Below are positions 18,123 to 28,364 of a DNA stretch of 64,000 nt, in pieces (position 1 is the first letter of the stretch; every line of letters begins with the position of its first letter). The DNA comes from Algoriphagus aquaeductus (GTDB lineage: Bacteria; Bacteroidota; Bacteroidia; Cytophagales; Cyclobacteriaceae), in NCBI RefSeq assembly GCF_003253485.1, contig NZ_QKTX01000003.1:248001-312000 (forward strand), written 5' to 3'. Below the pieces are notes generated by a model. The model had not been told where the DNA came from, searched no databases, and saw nothing but the letters and a program-made list of their open reading frames with translations. The position numbers and the translations under genes were made by a program.

Positions 18123-19649
18123 TCAGTTCCCTCTCCAAACCTTTTTTTCCTCGGACACTTCTTCCTTCAAAATATCATTGATATCAACTTTTGCCCCGCG
18201 AAGAAAATGTACCGTAGTCCCTTTTTCGCGGGCAAGGGGATGGGTGATTTTTCCGATTTCTCGGTATTCTTCAAAAAAGCCTGTTTCCCGATCTGTGATC
18301 ACCTCATCTTTTTCCCACACCAAAATGAGATGCTCTACTTTTTCTTCCAAGTCAAACCAAAACAGGTAATCCGCATTCATCGTCAAGGCTTGCAATCCCG
18401 GAGTTTTGGAGTAAAAATTGATCGCACCGGCTTGACCGTAATTATCACAAATGATGAGTATTCGTCCTTCCTTGGGCATTTGTTGATAAGCTGAGTCTAC
18501 CAAACTGGCCAATTCTTTCCAACCCAGCATATCCGCAAAATCCTGAGGAATCGGATATTCCTTTCCGTCCTCCCAACGGTTGAGGCCAAGTTTGGAATAG
18601 GCAGGCGGGTCGGTAAGTAGCTTTTCAGGGGCATGGAAGGGATGAATAAGTCCAAAAGCAGGGAAAAATAAAACCGGCGGCAAGACCAATAGCGCGGGAC
18701 GAAACTGCTTTTTCCATCCTGATTTCATCCATGATTCCCACTGAATGGCTCCAATTCCAATTAATACGGGATAGAGGCCTATGGCATAATAGCCTTTGGC
18801 TTGGAAGAAAGTAAATAGTGCCAGCGTAAAGATTACTGTCCAGGCAATCCAGCGGTACATGCGATTTTTCGAAGAAAATAACAGGCTAAGGAGTCCCAAC
18901 ACCCATACCCACAGCGAAGGATAGAAAAAGAGGGCCTGCTCACTGAGAAACCCGGCCCGGCTGTTATTCACCAGTTGGTATTTGCTGAGCAACCTCATGT
19001 GCGTAAGAAAGGGGATATCATTTTGGGTTTGCCAAATCAGATTGGGAAGAATGAGGATAAAGGCCAATGCCGCGGCACCATAGAGGTGTTTTTCTCTGAG
19101 CAATTCTCTTTTGCTGATCAAAAGGGCGGGCAAAAGCCCCAGAGCCAAAAATCCGATGCTGTACTTATTTAAAATACCCAAGGCAAAACTGAGCGCTAAG
19201 AAATACAACCATTTCTTTTCCTGACTTTGGACGAAACGAATCAGCGTATAAAACACCAAGGTCCAGGCTAAAATATCAAATGAATTGGGCTGATAAAGGA
19301 TGTTTAACCGGATCAAAGCGGAACAAAGCAGGCAAATCGTAGCCAAACTCCGGGCAAATAAGCCTCCGCCCAATCGCTTGACTAAATCCCAAACTACAAT
19401 TAGGGTTAGGACTCCAAAAAACGCTGGGAAAAACCGAACCCAAAACTCAGAATTGCCCAAGGCACGAATAATCACCGAAACCCAGGAGGTAAAAGGCGGA
19501 ACAGACAAATATCCCCAAGCCAAATGATCGGCTTGGTCGAGGTGTAAAAACTCGTCCCGATGCAGCTCGAATCCCGGATGCACAGCCCAAAATTGAAGAA
19601 GACATTTGGCTAGGATAAAAAGGGAAAGTAGGAGCAGGGATTTGTTCAT
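18123..19649 (-). CDS. GT39/ArnT-like membrane glycosyltransferase
   Basis: This 508-residue polytopic protein resembles the dolichyl-phosphate-mannose / ArnT family, which transfers a sugar from a polyprenyl-phosphate carrier on the outer face of the inner membrane. After the first helix comes the acidic loop FELHRDEFLHLDQADHLAWG, matching the catalytic first periplasmic loop of the family. About ten membrane helices fill residues 5-340, and a soluble C-terminal domain of about 150 residues follows. The acceptor (lipid A, glycan or protein) cannot be told from the sequence. It stands alone, with no polysaccharide genes beside it. Confidence 0.82.
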   Translation of the reverse strand: MNKSLLLLSLFILAKCLLQFWAVHPGFELHRDEFLHLDQADHLAWGYLSVPPFTSWVSVIIRALGNSEFWVRFFPAFFGVLTLIVVWDLVKRLGGGLFARSLATICLLCSALIRLNILYQPNSFDILAWTLVFYTLIRFVQSQEKKWLYFLALSFALGILNKYSIGFLALGLLPALLISKRELLREKHLYGAAALAFILILPNLIWQTQNDIPFLTHMRLLSKYQLVNNSRAGFLSEQALFFYPSLWVWVLGLLSLLFSSKNRMYRWIAWTVIFTLALFTFFQAKGYYAIGLYPVLIGIGAIQWESWMKSGWKKQFRPALLVLPPVLFFPAFGLIHPFHAPEKLLTDPPAYSKLGLNRWEDGKEYPIPQDFADMLGWKELASLVDSAYQQMPKEGRILIICDNYGQAGAINFYSKTPGLQALTMNADYLFWFDLEEKVEHLILVWEKDEVITDRETGFFEEYREIGKITHPLAREKGTTVHFLRGAKVDINDILKEEVSEEKKVWRGN

Positions 19650-19818
19650 GAGGATAGGATTGGCTAGCAGCTAGACCATGGAAACAAGAACTCAAATAAA
19701 AGACCCTTTGACAACCCGTACCTCAGGATTGGATGCTGGCTGGGCATACTTGAATATGCAAATTTTTAAGTCAATGCTTCCAGCCTTCTGTCTCTTCGGG
19801 AAATCCCGTCCGATCAGA

Positions 19819-21162
19819 TTAGCCATTGAAAATCAGCTTAAACGTGGTTCCTTCACCAAGCGTGGACCGGACTTGGATATTTCCTTTATGTCGCCGCATG
19901 ATTTGCTTGGAAAGTGATAGCCCGATGCCGGAGCCTTTCTTTTTGGTGGTGAAAAAAGGAATGAAAATTTTGCTCAAGGCTTCTTCCTCTATCCCTTTTC
20001 CGGTGTCACTTACTTCGATGATGATTTTGCCCGCCTCATCGATAAAGGCTCGGAGCGTAATTTTCTTTTCCTCAGCATCGTCCAAGGCCTGAATCGCATT
20101 TTGCAGCAGATTGATCAGGACCTGCTCGATCTGAGTTTGGTCACCGAATAGAATCAGCTCATTGGGATTGAGTTCCTTTTCCAAGGTGATTCCCTGGTTT
20201 TCCAATTGGTTTTGAAGCAAAATTTCCAACTGATCAAACAGCCTAGCAATACCGATACTTCCAAATTTAGGAGTGGGGATATGGGCCAAACTTCTGAAAT
20301 CCGACACAAAGCTGATCAGGCCTTCACTTCGCTTCTCAATGGTACTGATACCCATCATACAGTCTTCCATATCCGATGGATTGAGCGGTTCATTGTGCTC
20401 GATTTTGTGTTCAAGTTCACCTTTGAGCGTGCCTGCAAGGGAGGAGATCGGTGCAATGGAGTTCATGATCTCATGCGTCAGGATCTTCACCAAATTTTGC
20501 CAGGCTTCCATTTCTTTTTCTTCCAGTTCGGATTGGATATTCTGAAGCGAGACCAGCTTGAACCGCTCCCCTCGCATGAGCAATTCGATCACATAGACCG
20601 ACAGCTGCATGATCCCGTCGGGATGGGCGATTTTGATCAGTTCGCTGCCGCCGGTGCGGAGATTTTGAATGGCCAGGTGTAGTTCTTTGTTGATCTGCTC
20701 GATCTCTGCGATGTTTTTGAGCTCGTCCACATTGAGGATGCGTTTGGCTGCCACGTTGAGGATTTGGATTTCTCCGTTTTCTCCAAAGGTGATCAGCCCG
20801 ATACTCAAATGCTTAAATACCGAGCGGAAGTATTGGTAATTGGCTTCTTTTTCGGCTTGGTCTTCTTTTAGTTTTGCCAAGATGGCGTTGAACTCGATAT
20901 GCAGGTCATCTGTCTCCGTGCCGTCAAACTTCACCGGATAGAGCTGAGAATATTTATCCTGCTTGATGTTGTCCAGAAAAAGGCGGACTTTTTTGAAGGA
21001 ACTTTCCGAATACCGGATCAGAAAAATGATCTGGAACACCACCAAAATCAAGAAAAGGGAGATCATAAAGACTCCCCAATCATCGATGATGCCGTAAGCC
21101 AGTAGAAACAGCGAAGCTGCTACCAGGGCGATTCTGCCCAGCAATCCAACTCTATAATCCAT
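19819..21162 (-). CDS. NtrB-like sensor histidine kinase
   Basis: The 447-residue protein starts at the ATG at 21162, which overlaps the regulator's stop codon (ATGGATTATAG); a TTG or ATG further upstream would lie deeper inside the regulator gene. Two membrane helices (about 7-45), a HAMP-like linker, a PAS domain (about 105-205, LSIGLITFGENGEIQILN), a HisKA domain with histidine in LTHEIMNSIAP, and a HATPase domain (NLLQNAIQALDD, DTGKGI, GSGIGLS) follow in order. It is coupled to the sigma-54 regulator just upstream, so the two form one two-component system. The signal is unknown. Confidence 0.9.
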   Translation of the reverse strand: MDYRVGLLGRIALVAASLFLLAYGIIDDWGVFMISLFLILVVFQIIFLIRYSESSFKKVRLFLDNIKQDKYSQLYPVKFDGTETDDLHIEFNAILAKLKEDQAEKEANYQYFRSVFKHLSIGLITFGENGEIQILNVAAKRILNVDELKNIAEIEQINKELHLAIQNLRTGGSELIKIAHPDGIMQLSVYVIELLMRGERFKLVSLQNIQSELEEKEMEAWQNLVKILTHEIMNSIAPISSLAGTLKGELEHKIEHNEPLNPSDMEDCMMGISTIEKRSEGLISFVSDFRSLAHIPTPKFGSIGIARLFDQLEILLQNQLENQGITLEKELNPNELILFGDQTQIEQVLINLLQNAIQALDDAEEKKITLRAFIDEAGKIIIEVSDTGKGIEEEALSKIFIPFFTTKKKGSGIGLSLSKQIMRRHKGNIQVRSTLGEGTTFKLIFNG

Positions 21163-22534
21163 ATTTTTCGAGTCTTCTGTAAAGCGAAGCACGAGTCAAC
21201 CCGAGTTCTTTGGCCGCTTTGGAAATATTTCCGCCATTTTTGTCAATCGCCCGCTGAATGGTGCTTCGTTCCATGTCGTCGAGGTTGAGTGTGACTGAGG
21301 TTTGGACTTTTTCAGAGGCAGGTTTGGCCGAAAGAAAGAAGAAATCCCGGCTGTCCAACTGATCCCCTTCTGCCATGATGATCGCCCGTTCGATGGCATG
21401 CTGGAGTTCCCGGATATTTCCCGGCCAAGGATATCGCTGAAGCAGTTCCATGGCAGAAGGGGTGAAACCGGTAAAGTTCTTACGGTATTTCTGAGAATAC
21501 TGCTTGAGAAAATGATTGGCCAACGTCGGGATGTCGTCGTGTCGCTCACGTAGTGGAGGCAAGAAAATCTCAACCGTATTGATTCGATAAAGCAAATCTT
21601 GGCGGAAGGTATTTTCCATCACCATCTCGTGTACATGCATATTGGTGGCACAGATGAGTCGGATATCGACCGGAATAGCTTTGTTGGTGCCGATCCGGGT
21701 TACTTCACGCTTTTGCAATACGGTCAGTAATTTGGATTGAAGCGGCATGGATAAGTTTCCGATTTCGTCCAGGAACAGGGTGCCCTTGTCGGCGACTTCA
21801 AATCGTCCTGCACGATCGTCTTTGGCATCAGTAAAGGCACCTTTTTTATGCCCAAAAAGCTCTGATTCAAACAAAGTCTCTGTGATTGCACCCATATCTA
21901 CGCCAACAAAGGTTTCGTTTTTCCGGTGAGAGCGGTCATGGATGGCCCGAGCAATGAGTTCTTTTCCCGTCCCGTTTTCTCCCAAGATCAACACGTTAGC
22001 ATCGGTTTGTGCGACTTTGTCAATGATGGAAAAGATATTTTTCATCGAAGCCGAACTCCCAATGATATCAGTGTAGGGCTTTTTGAGGTCTGTTTCTAGT
22101 GCTTTCTGCTTTCTCTGAAGTTTGTCCACTTCATTATAGCTTTCCTTCAACTTGATGGCGGCAGAAAGGGTGGCAATCAGTTTTTCGTTTTGCCAAGGTT
22201 TAAGGATAAAGTCAGTCGCTCCTTCTTTTAGGGCCTGCACGGCCATTTCCACATCTCCAAATGCCGTGATGAGGATGACGACTGCTTTGGGATCGATTTC
22301 CTTGATTTGGCTCAGCCAGTAGAATCCTTCTTTTCCGGAGGTCGTGTCTTCCCGGAAATTCATGTCCAGCAAGATCACATCAAAGCTGTTGTTATTGATC
22401 AAAAAGGGAATCCGCCGGGGATCTTTTTCAATGACTACTTCCTTGGCATGCTTTTTCAAAAGCATTTTTGCAGCGAAGAGCAAGTCTTCGTTGTCGTCGA
22501 TGATCAGGATTTTTCCGAGGTTTTGCGCTTCCAT
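21152..22534 (-). CDS. Sigma-54-dependent response regulator (NtrC/AtoC family)
   Basis: The 460-residue regulator has a receiver (phosphoacceptor D57 in VILLDMNF, lysine in FILKPW), an AAA+ domain with Walker A GENGTGKE, Walker [10 protein letters not shown] and a sigma-54 contact loop reading GAFTDA instead of the usual GAFTGA, and a Fis-type helix-turn-helix at the end ([20 protein letters not shown]). It activates transcription from -12/-24 promoters after phosphorylation by the kinase encoded next. It is divergent from the FKBP gene with 182 bases between them. Its target genes are not evident here. Confidence 0.93.
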   Translation of the reverse strand: MEAQNLGKILIIDDNEDLLFAAKMLLKKHAKEVVIEKDPRRIPFLINNNSFDVILLDMNFREDTTSGKEGFYWLSQIKEIDPKAVVILITAFGDVEMAVQALKEGATDFILKPWQNEKLIATLSAAIKLKESYNEVDKLQRKQKALETDLKKPYTDIIGSSASMKNIFSIIDKVAQTDANVLILGENGTGKELIARAIHDRSHRKNETFVGVDMGAITETLFESELFGHKKGAFTDAKDDRAGRFEVADKGTLFLDEIGNLSMPLQSKLLTVLQKREVTRIGTNKAIPVDIRLICATNMHVHEMVMENTFRQDLLYRINTVEIFLPPLRERHDDIPTLANHFLKQYSQKYRKNFTGFTPSAMELLQRYPWPGNIRELQHAIERAIIMAEGDQLDSRDFFFLSAKPASEKVQTSVTLNLDDMERSTIQRAIDKNGGNISKAAKELGLTRASLYRRLEKYGL

Positions 22535-22662
22535 GGTGGATTGTTTACCGGTACTAAGGGGAAAATAGTGCCAAGTGTATTTAAAGGCAATTTGGGTATA
22601 TTTTTCGGAAATTGTGTCCGATTATGTACGTTTTTATCCTGTTTTCGAACACTTTTGTCCGG

Positions 22663-22693
22663 TTGGGTGTCCGCTGATAAATCAGTACCTTTG
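22663..22693 (+). promoter_or_regulatory. Bacteroidota-type promoter of the FKBP gene
   Basis: TTG at 22663-22665, a 20-base spacer and TACCTTTG at 22686-22693 match the major sigma-factor consensus of Bacteroidota (TTTG, 19-21 bases, TAnnTTTG) very well. The predicted transcript starts near 22700, leaving a short leader before the ATG at 22717. Confidence 0.65.
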
Positions 22694-22716
22694 TCACTCA
22701 CTAATTTTCATACTTC

Positions 22717-23142
22717 ATGCAAGCTAAAAAAGGAGATGCCGTATCCGTGCACTACACCGGTAGATTGGAAGACGGTAGCGTGTTTGATTCTTCAGTTTCG
22801 AGATCCCCGCTGAGTTTTACACTTGGCGATGGCAATATGATCAAAGGTTTTGATGCGGCCGTTTATGGCATGGTCATCGGCGACAAAAAGACGGTTACGA
22901 TTCCGGCAGTAGAAGCTTATGGAGAGCGTCGTCAGGATATGATGATTGATGTGCCTTTGACTCAGGTTCCGCCTGACATTACTCCCGAGATCGGCTTGCA
23001 GTTGGTGCTTCAGGGAGGGGGTGGTCAGCCGATGCCTGTGACGGTGGTATTTATGGATGAAGAAAAAATCACTTTGGATGCCAATCATGAACTGGCCGGC
23101 AAAGACCTGATCTTTGATATTGAGCTGGTTGGAATTAATTGA
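22717..23142 (+). CDS. FKBP-type peptidyl-prolyl isomerase, SlyD-like
   Basis: The 141-residue cytoplasmic protein (no signal peptide) has the FKBP core VHYTGRLEDGSVFDSS and GMVIGDKKTV, with the inserted chaperone flap between about 70 and 125 as in SlyD. It catalyses cis-trans isomerisation at proline and helps folding. The histidine-rich metal-binding tail of enterobacterial SlyD is missing; the protein ends FDIELVGIN. It is a single-gene unit with its own promoter and a strong terminator. Confidence 0.93.
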   Translation: MQAKKGDAVSVHYTGRLEDGSVFDSSVSRSPLSFTLGDGNMIKGFDAAVYGMVIGDKKTVTIPAVEAYGERRQDMMIDVPLTQVPPDITPEIGLQLVLQGGGGQPMPVTVVFMDEEKITLDANHELAGKDLIFDIELVGIN

Positions 23143-23162
23143 TGAATACTTGATCTAGAGCG

Positions 23163-23195
23163 AACCGATTGGGGCATCCTGGTCGGTTTTTTTGT
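23163..23195 (+). terminator. Rho-independent terminator after the FKBP gene
   Basis: An aaccga/tcggtt stem (23163-23168 with 23183-23188), extended inward by wobble and GC pairs, is followed directly by a T tract. It lies 20 bases after the FKBP stop codon. Confidence 0.7.
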
Positions 23196-23315
23196 TTTTT
23201 GTACTGAGGTAATTATAGACTTTTTGCTTTGATGGTGCTGGTAAGCAATGGTTTAGTCTCAGGGTTAAGAAGATGGAAACCAAGCTTTCTTTGAGTCCAT
23301 GGTGTTTTTGACTTT

Positions 23316-24146
23316 TTACCTCAAGTTTTTCAACTCCAGCGGCAATGCAAAAACCTGAAGCCCTGCAGGGGATTGAAGAACCAGAATTTCCTGACCGATT
23401 TGGATGGAATTAGCCTGGTCATGAGGCACTTTTCCATGATCTGTTTGGTCAAGGGTACGCAGCGAGATGCTTTTCAGAATCCCTTTTTGAATCCAAAAAA
23501 GTCTTTCTTTGAAAAAGGTGAGTCGTTGATCGATATGGACGTCCAGTTTTTGGATCATATTTCCCTGATTGTCAAATATGAAAATCCCTGAGCTGGGAAT
23601 GTTCATATAAAGTCGGTTTTTGAATTCCCGGATTTCATTGACATCCAGGTTTTGGGAATCCAAAATCAAATTGAGGGGCTGGGATTGCAGGATTTGTTTT
23701 TGAAGGTAATTAAGACTTTTCAGGGTAAGGTCTGATTCGTCCCAAATCCAAATGATATTGTTGTTTCCTAAAGTTGCTGCTTTAGGAAGTGTGATTTCAC
23801 CGGCTGTCAGATTGTTCTCTGCCAAAGGGTTGAGGAATCGGTCCAGGATTCGATACTCCTGCAGGTCTGATGAAAAACTGAAGATATTCACTGTCCAAGC
23901 AGCTTCCAGTTGTTGAAGACGGCCTTGTCGTGGAGGAGAAAAAAGGTTAAGCTGCCTTCCTTCCCGGTCAAAGAGATAGATGTCCCCGTTAATTGTACTT
24001 ACAAAAATCTGATCTCGAGTGTCCAGAGATATCAGGTCGGATTGCTTGATGGAAATAGCAGCTAGGGGATCCCCCCAATTCAAAGCCTCCTGGGCCTTGG
24101 TCCACAGGGGCATTAAAAAAAAGATAATCCATCCGAGTATTTTCAT
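23316..24146 (-). CDS. Exported beta-propeller-like protein of unknown function
   Basis: The 276-residue protein has a signal peptide (about 1-19, ending TKAQ) and regularly spaced beta segments with repeated aromatic/aspartate motifs (IYLFDREGR, IFIFDNQGN), which suggest a propeller of about six blades. I see no catalytic or ligand motif. Its start overlaps the lpxH stop by four bases (ATGA), so the two are translated together, although a functional link to lipid A synthesis is only suggested by position. Confidence 0.75.
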   Translation of the reverse strand: MKILGWIIFFLMPLWTKAQEALNWGDPLAAISIKQSDLISLDTRDQIFVSTINGDIYLFDREGRQLNLFSPPRQGRLQQLEAAWTVNIFSFSSDLQEYRILDRFLNPLAENNLTAGEITLPKAATLGNNNIIWIWDESDLTLKSLNYLQKQILQSQPLNLILDSQNLDVNEIREFKNRLYMNIPSSGIFIFDNQGNMIQKLDVHIDQRLTFFKERLFWIQKGILKSISLRTLDQTDHGKVPHDQANSIQIGQEILVLQSPAGLQVFALPLELKNLR

Positions 24147-24919
24147 TTTCCGAAAGTCAACAAACGGGCCTGCTTCCCATCAAATTCCAGATAGGTGTTT
24201 TGACTTACCCATTCCCCTAAGTTAAAGTATGTCGAATTCGACCCCACCTCAAGTTGCAAAGGCAAATGCCGATGTCCGAAAATGTAAAGATCGTAATGGA
24301 CGCTCTTTTCGATTTCTTTACAGTATTGCCAAAGCCATTCGTCGTCTCCAAGAAAATGATTTTCATTTTTGGACACATTGGTAATCCGGCTGTGTCCTGA
24401 CCAAGCTTTGGCCAGTCGAATCCCCAAATCCGGGTGCAACCATCGAAAAAGCCATTGGGCAAAGGGATTGGAGAACACCCGTTTCAGGAGCTTGTAGGTT
24501 TGATCTCCCGGTCCGAGCCCATCTCCATGTCCGACTAATAGTTTTTTACCATTTACCGAGAGTTCGATCGGGTGGGAATAAACAGGGATGCTCAATTCCT
24601 GTGTGAAGTAATCCTTCATCCACAAGTCGTGATTGCCAGTGAAAAAGAGGATGGGGATACCCCGATCTCGAAGTTGTGAAATTTTGGAAACGAAAGGAAT
24701 GAACCCTTTGGGAATGACTTCTCCATACTCAAACCAAAAGTCAAAAATATCACCCACCAAAAATATCGCTGCGGCCTCCTCTGCTATCTCCTCCAGCCAG
24801 CTGATGATCCGTTTTTCTCTCAGTTTGCTCTCTTGATGGTTTGGCGCCCCCAAGTGAAAGTCGGAAGCGAAAAAAAGTTTTTTGCCGTGAAGAGGGAAGT
24901 CCAAAATCGGAGATTGCAT
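24143..24919 (-). CDS. lpxH: UDP-2,3-diacylglucosamine pyrophosphatase-like phosphoesterase
   Basis: The 258-residue calcineurin-like phosphoesterase carries all the metal-binding blocks of the family in order: SDFHLG, GDIFDFW, GNHDLW, GHGDGLGPGD and FGHRHLP. LpxH removes UMP from UDP-2,3-diacylglucosamine to give lipid X in lipid A synthesis. The paired GHGDGLGPGD block fits the LpxH-type Bacteroidota enzymes. It acts in the cytoplasm or at the inner leaflet. The gene overlaps the following propeller gene by four bases. The exact substrate is inferred from family membership. Confidence 0.85.
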   Translation of the reverse strand: MQSPILDFPLHGKKLFFASDFHLGAPNHQESKLREKRIISWLEEIAEEAAAIFLVGDIFDFWFEYGEVIPKGFIPFVSKISQLRDRGIPILFFTGNHDLWMKDYFTQELSIPVYSHPIELSVNGKKLLVGHGDGLGPGDQTYKLLKRVFSNPFAQWLFRWLHPDLGIRLAKAWSGHSRITNVSKNENHFLGDDEWLWQYCKEIEKSVHYDLYIFGHRHLPLQLEVGSNSTYFNLGEWVSQNTYLEFDGKQARLLTFGK

Positions 24920-24944
24920 GGATTAAATATAGCGTGGGCCTGCA

Positions 24945-24974
24945 AAAATAAAAAAGCCCCAGTGGTTTGGGGCT
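24945..24974 (-). terminator. Rho-independent terminator of ftsH
   Basis: On the minus strand a seven-base stem (tggggct pairing with agcccca, 24955-24974) is followed by a T-rich tract (24954 down to 24945). It lies just after the ftsH stop codon at 24982 and before lpxH. Confidence 0.75.
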
Positions 24975-24981
24975 CTTTCGT

Positions 24982-27048
24982 TTATTTTTCTGTTTTTTCT
25001 TCTGGTACAGGAGGTGCTTTCAAAGCGGAGGCTTCATTTTCCTCTGGGTTTTCAGCATTCTCCGATTTCGTCATTTCCGCAGGAGCAGGTTTGTCTTTTT
25101 TGTTGGTGAAAGCCTGATAGGTCGTTTCTTTTTCGAAAGGACGCTTTCCGATCAGTTTTTCCAAATCAGATTGGAACAAAATTTCTTTTTCCAATAGCTC
25201 CTGAGCCAAGATTTCCAATTCATTCTGATGCTTTCTCAATAATTCGAGCGTCCGGTTATATGCAAACTGAATCAATTTGCTCACTTCCTGATCGATCATC
25301 TCGGCAGTGGCTTCCGAGTAAGGCTTGGTCATTTTGTAGCCGTCACTTTTGCTGTCATAGAAGGAGATGTTTCCCAACTTCTCATTCATCCCATACACGG
25401 ATACGATGGAATAAGCCATTTTTGTGATTCGCTCCAAGTCGCTCAAGGCGCCCGTGGAGATTTTGCCGAAGATGATTTCTTCTGCAGCACGTCCGCCCAG
25501 GGTCATGCACATCTCATCGATGAGTTGCTCCGTCTGGTAAAGGAATTGCTCTTTGGGCAGGTATTGGGCGTAACCCAATGCTGCTACTCCACGAGGTACG
25601 ATCGAAACTTTGACCAAGGGGTCAGCATGCTCCAAAAACCAACCGGCTACGGCATGGCCCGCTTCGTGGTAAGCCACGATTTTCTTTTCCTCAGGAGAAA
25701 TGATTTTCGTCTTTTTCTCCAAGCCCCCGATCACTCGGTCTACCGCATCCTGGAAGTCCTGCATGTCCACTGCGGCTTTATTCTTTCGGGCAGCGATCAG
25801 CGCAGCTTCGTTACATACGTTGGCAATCTCTGCCCCTGCAAAGCCCGGAGTCTGTGCAGCCAGTTTTTTAGGGTCTACATCTTCGCCGGTTTTGATCGGC
25901 TTGAGGTGTACTTTGAAGATGGCCTCTCTGCCGGAGATATCCGGTTTGTCGATGGAAATCTGACGGTCAAATCGACCTGCTCTCAATAGCGCGCTGTCCA
26001 GTACATCCGGACGGTTGGTTGCGGCGAGCACGATCACCCCTGAATCCGTACCAAAGCCATCCATTTCTACCAACAGCGAGTTGAGGGTATTTTCCCGCTC
26101 GTCATTTGATCCTGGCATTTGGCCTTTTCCTCGGGATCTACCGATGGCGTCAATCTCGTCAATGAAAATGATACAAGGCGCTTTTTCTTTGGCTTGCTTG
26201 AATAAGTCACGTACTCTGGCGGCACCCACTCCGACAAACATCTCGACAAAGTCAGAGCCTGAAAGTGTGAAGAATGGGACTCCTGCTTCACCGGCCACAG
26301 CTTTGGCAAGCAAGGTTTTACCGGTTCCCGGAGGGCCTACCAAGAGGGCACCTTTCGGGATTTTACCCCCAAGCTTGGTGAATTTGGATGGGTTCTTCAA
26401 GAATTCTACAATTTCCTGAATTTCCACTTTCGCCTCATCCAAACCTGCTACATTGTCAAAGGTGATTTTGACCTTGTTTTCTGCATCGAAAAGTTGCGCT
26501 TTGGATTTGCCCACATTGAAGATCTGACCTCCAGGTCCTGACGGACCGGCCATTCTTCGCATCATAAACCAGAAGAAGACGAACAGCAGAATCAAGAAGC
26601 CAAAGCTTCCAAAGTAACTGCTCCAGTTTTCCTCATTGGTGACTGAAAATCCTATCCGTTGGTCTTCGGGGTTTCGCTCTTCCAAAGCTTGGAAATCAGC
26701 CTGAAACTTGTCAGAGGTGGTCACCTGAAGTGAATAGTGAGGACCAGCGGGGTTGAAAAAACTGGAGTTTGCTTCCAGTTCAGTTTTGTACTTGCTGTTT
26801 TGAAGGGCGGCTGGCTTGAGGGTCACATCCACTCGATTCATATTTCGGACGATGACAACCTTAGCCACATCTCCTGCCACATACATGTCTTCGAAGCGCT
26901 TTTGGGTAATATCGATCACTACACCCCGTTGCTGAATCCATGTCAAGCCCAACAGCACCATCACGGCAGCAATGATCAGCCAAAGCTGAAAACCGGGTTT
27001 TTGTGGTGCTTTAGGGGTGAAACTTTTATTTTTATTTTTTTCGCTCAT
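24982..27048 (-). CDS. ftsH: ATP-dependent zinc metalloprotease FtsH
   Basis: The 688-residue hexameric membrane protease degrades damaged and short-lived membrane and cytosolic proteins. Two membrane helices (about 20-38 and 148-165) flank a periplasmic domain. The AAA+ module has Walker A GPPGTGKT, Walker [13 protein letters not shown] and the second region of homology [19 protein letters not shown]; the zinc site is HEAGH. The last 40 residues are a low-complexity Glu/Lys/Pro tail beyond the usual end. It is 67 bases downstream of rsfS on the same strand, a common Bacteroidota order with birA divergent. Confidence 0.98.
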   Translation of the reverse strand: MSEKNKNKSFTPKAPQKPGFQLWLIIAAVMVLLGLTWIQQRGVVIDITQKRFEDMYVAGDVAKVVIVRNMNRVDVTLKPAALQNSKYKTELEANSSFFNPAGPHYSLQVTTSDKFQADFQALEERNPEDQRIGFSVTNEENWSSYFGSFGFLILLFVFFWFMMRRMAGPSGPGGQIFNVGKSKAQLFDAENKVKITFDNVAGLDEAKVEIQEIVEFLKNPSKFTKLGGKIPKGALLVGPPGTGKTLLAKAVAGEAGVPFFTLSGSDFVEMFVGVGAARVRDLFKQAKEKAPCIIFIDEIDAIGRSRGKGQMPGSNDERENTLNSLLVEMDGFGTDSGVIVLAATNRPDVLDSALLRAGRFDRQISIDKPDISGREAIFKVHLKPIKTGEDVDPKKLAAQTPGFAGAEIANVCNEAALIAARKNKAAVDMQDFQDAVDRVIGGLEKKTKIISPEEKKIVAYHEAGHAVAGWFLEHADPLVKVSIVPRGVAALGYAQYLPKEQFLYQTEQLIDEMCMTLGGRAAEEIIFGKISTGALSDLERITKMAYSIVSVYGMNEKLGNISFYDSKSDGYKMTKPYSEATAEMIDQEVSKLIQFAYNRTLELLRKHQNELEILAQELLEKEILFQSDLEKLIGKRPFEKETTYQAFTNKKDKPAPAEMTKSENAENPEENEASALKAPPVPEEKTEK

Positions 27049-27115
27049 CGCTTTTTCGGTAATTCTTTGAATTTATGCTAAAACGGATTAACCCTTTGAA
27101 AGTTTATCCGAAAGA

Positions 27116-27472
27116 TCAGTGGATTCGGGTGGTTTTGGCATCCCCCCAAAGCTCCTCCAGACCGTAGAATTCTCTTTTTTCTTTCAAAAAAATATGAGCC
27201 ACCACATTGACATAATCCATGAGAATCCATTGTCCGTTTGCCTTTCCTTCAACTCGCCAGGCGGGAGATTCACCGGACTTGTGTACTTCTTCTTCGATTG
27301 ATTTAGAAATGGAGTCTAATTGGGTGTCAGAGTTTCCGGAGCAAATCACGAAAAAATCAGTCACTGTATTTTTTATATTTCTAAGGTCCATCACCAGAAT
27401 GTCGGATGCTTTTTTTTCTTCCATCCCTTTGACGATTACCTTGCTCAGCGCTTCTGCTGTCATAGTATTCAT
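27116..27472 (-). CDS. rsfS: Ribosome silencing factor RsfS
   Basis: The 118-residue protein matches RsfS (Iojap/YbeB): it binds ribosomal protein uL14 and blocks subunit joining in starvation. Family blocks DILVMDLRNIKNTVTDFFV, ICSGNSDTQLDSI and the C-terminal WILMDYVNVVAHIFLKE are all present and the length is normal. It is divergent from birA (52 bases apart) and precedes ftsH. Confidence 0.96.
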   Translation of the reverse strand: MNTMTAEALSKVIVKGMEEKKASDILVMDLRNIKNTVTDFFVICSGNSDTQLDSISKSIEEEVHKSGESPAWRVEGKANGQWILMDYVNVVAHIFLKEKREFYGLEELWGDAKTTRIH

Positions 27473-27523
27473 TTAATTTTGCGCGTCGGCTATTATTACC
27501 TTCACTAGCCGAACCGAAAATTA

Positions 27524-28288
27524 ATGTATAAAATTCTTGCCAACACGATTTTTTTGGGGAAAGATGTTCTTTTCCTGCCAGAGTGTCATTCTACTAATGA
27601 CATGGCTTTGCAAATGATCCGGGAGGGAAGGGCGAAGGAAGGCAGCATTGTCATCTGTGCCCATCAATCCCGTGGGAAAGGCCAAAGAGGTAATTCCTGG
27701 GAAGTTCAGGGAGGTCAAAACCTGACTTTTTCCTTAGTCCTTTGTCCGGATTTTCTGGATTTGAGCGAACAGTTTTACTTAAACATGATGGTTTCTAACG
27801 CCATACGAAAACTTCTGCAGGATTACTTGCCTGATTTGAAGGTGAAATGGCCCAATGACTTGATTGTGCCTTTGCAGGGGAAAATCGGGGGGATTTTGAT
27901 TGAAAATATCGTAGGCTCCGAGGGTTGGGAGTTTGCAGTAGTCGGTATTGGACTTAATATCAACCAAAAGGAGTTTCGCGTGCCGACTGCAACCTCCTTA
28001 GCCTTGCTCACCGGAAGTGAATTTGAATTGGAGGAAATTTTCAAAATGTTGGTCACCCATTTAGAGCAGGGATACATTCAGCTAAAAAAAGGGAAGAATT
28101 CCCTGATTAAATCCGACTATCTCCATCATCTCTATCTTTTGGAGGAATTCACGACATTTTATACCGAGCATGGATCCGTGAGCGGAAAAATCATTGGAGT
28201 AAGTGAGTCCGGAAACCTTCTTTTGGAAACAACCGAAGGTGACTTGAAAACCTTTGGCCTGAAGGAAATCCAATTCCCTAAATTCTGA
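27524..28288 (+). CDS. birA: Biotin--[acetyl-CoA-carboxylase] ligase
   Basis: The 254-residue enzyme activates biotin with ATP and transfers it to a lysine of biotin-dependent carboxylases. Seen motifs: [11 protein letters not shown] (the biotinoyl-AMP loop), KWPNDL and GKIGGILIE, then a small C-terminal SH3-like domain. There is no N-terminal helix-turn-helix, so it is a catalytic-only enzyme, not a bifunctional repressor. It is followed by ahcY on the same strand, which appears to have its own promoter. Confidence 0.95.
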   Translation: MYKILANTIFLGKDVLFLPECHSTNDMALQMIREGRAKEGSIVICAHQSRGKGQRGNSWEVQGGQNLTFSLVLCPDFLDLSEQFYLNMMVSNAIRKLLQDYLPDLKVKWPNDLIVPLQGKIGGILIENIVGSEGWEFAVVGIGLNINQKEFRVPTATSLALLTGSEFELEEIFKMLVTHLEQGYIQLKKGKNSLIKSDYLHHLYLLEEFTTFYTEHGSVSGKIIGVSESGNLLLETTEGDLKTFGLKEIQFPKF

Positions 28289-28317
28289 GTGGATTTTCCA
28301 TTCCGGATTTTATCCAA

Positions 28318-28325
28318 TAACTTTG
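28318..28325 (+). promoter_or_regulatory. -7 promoter element of ahcY
   Basis: TAACTTTG matches TAnnTTTG exactly; the -33 element is weak. Transcription would begin near 28331. This excludes an upstream TTG/GTG-type start at 28323 and supports the ATG at 28365 as the start of ahcY. Confidence 0.45.
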
Positions 28326-28364
28326 TGTCCTATTCAAGATTTTAATTCTTTAACTATCAATAAC

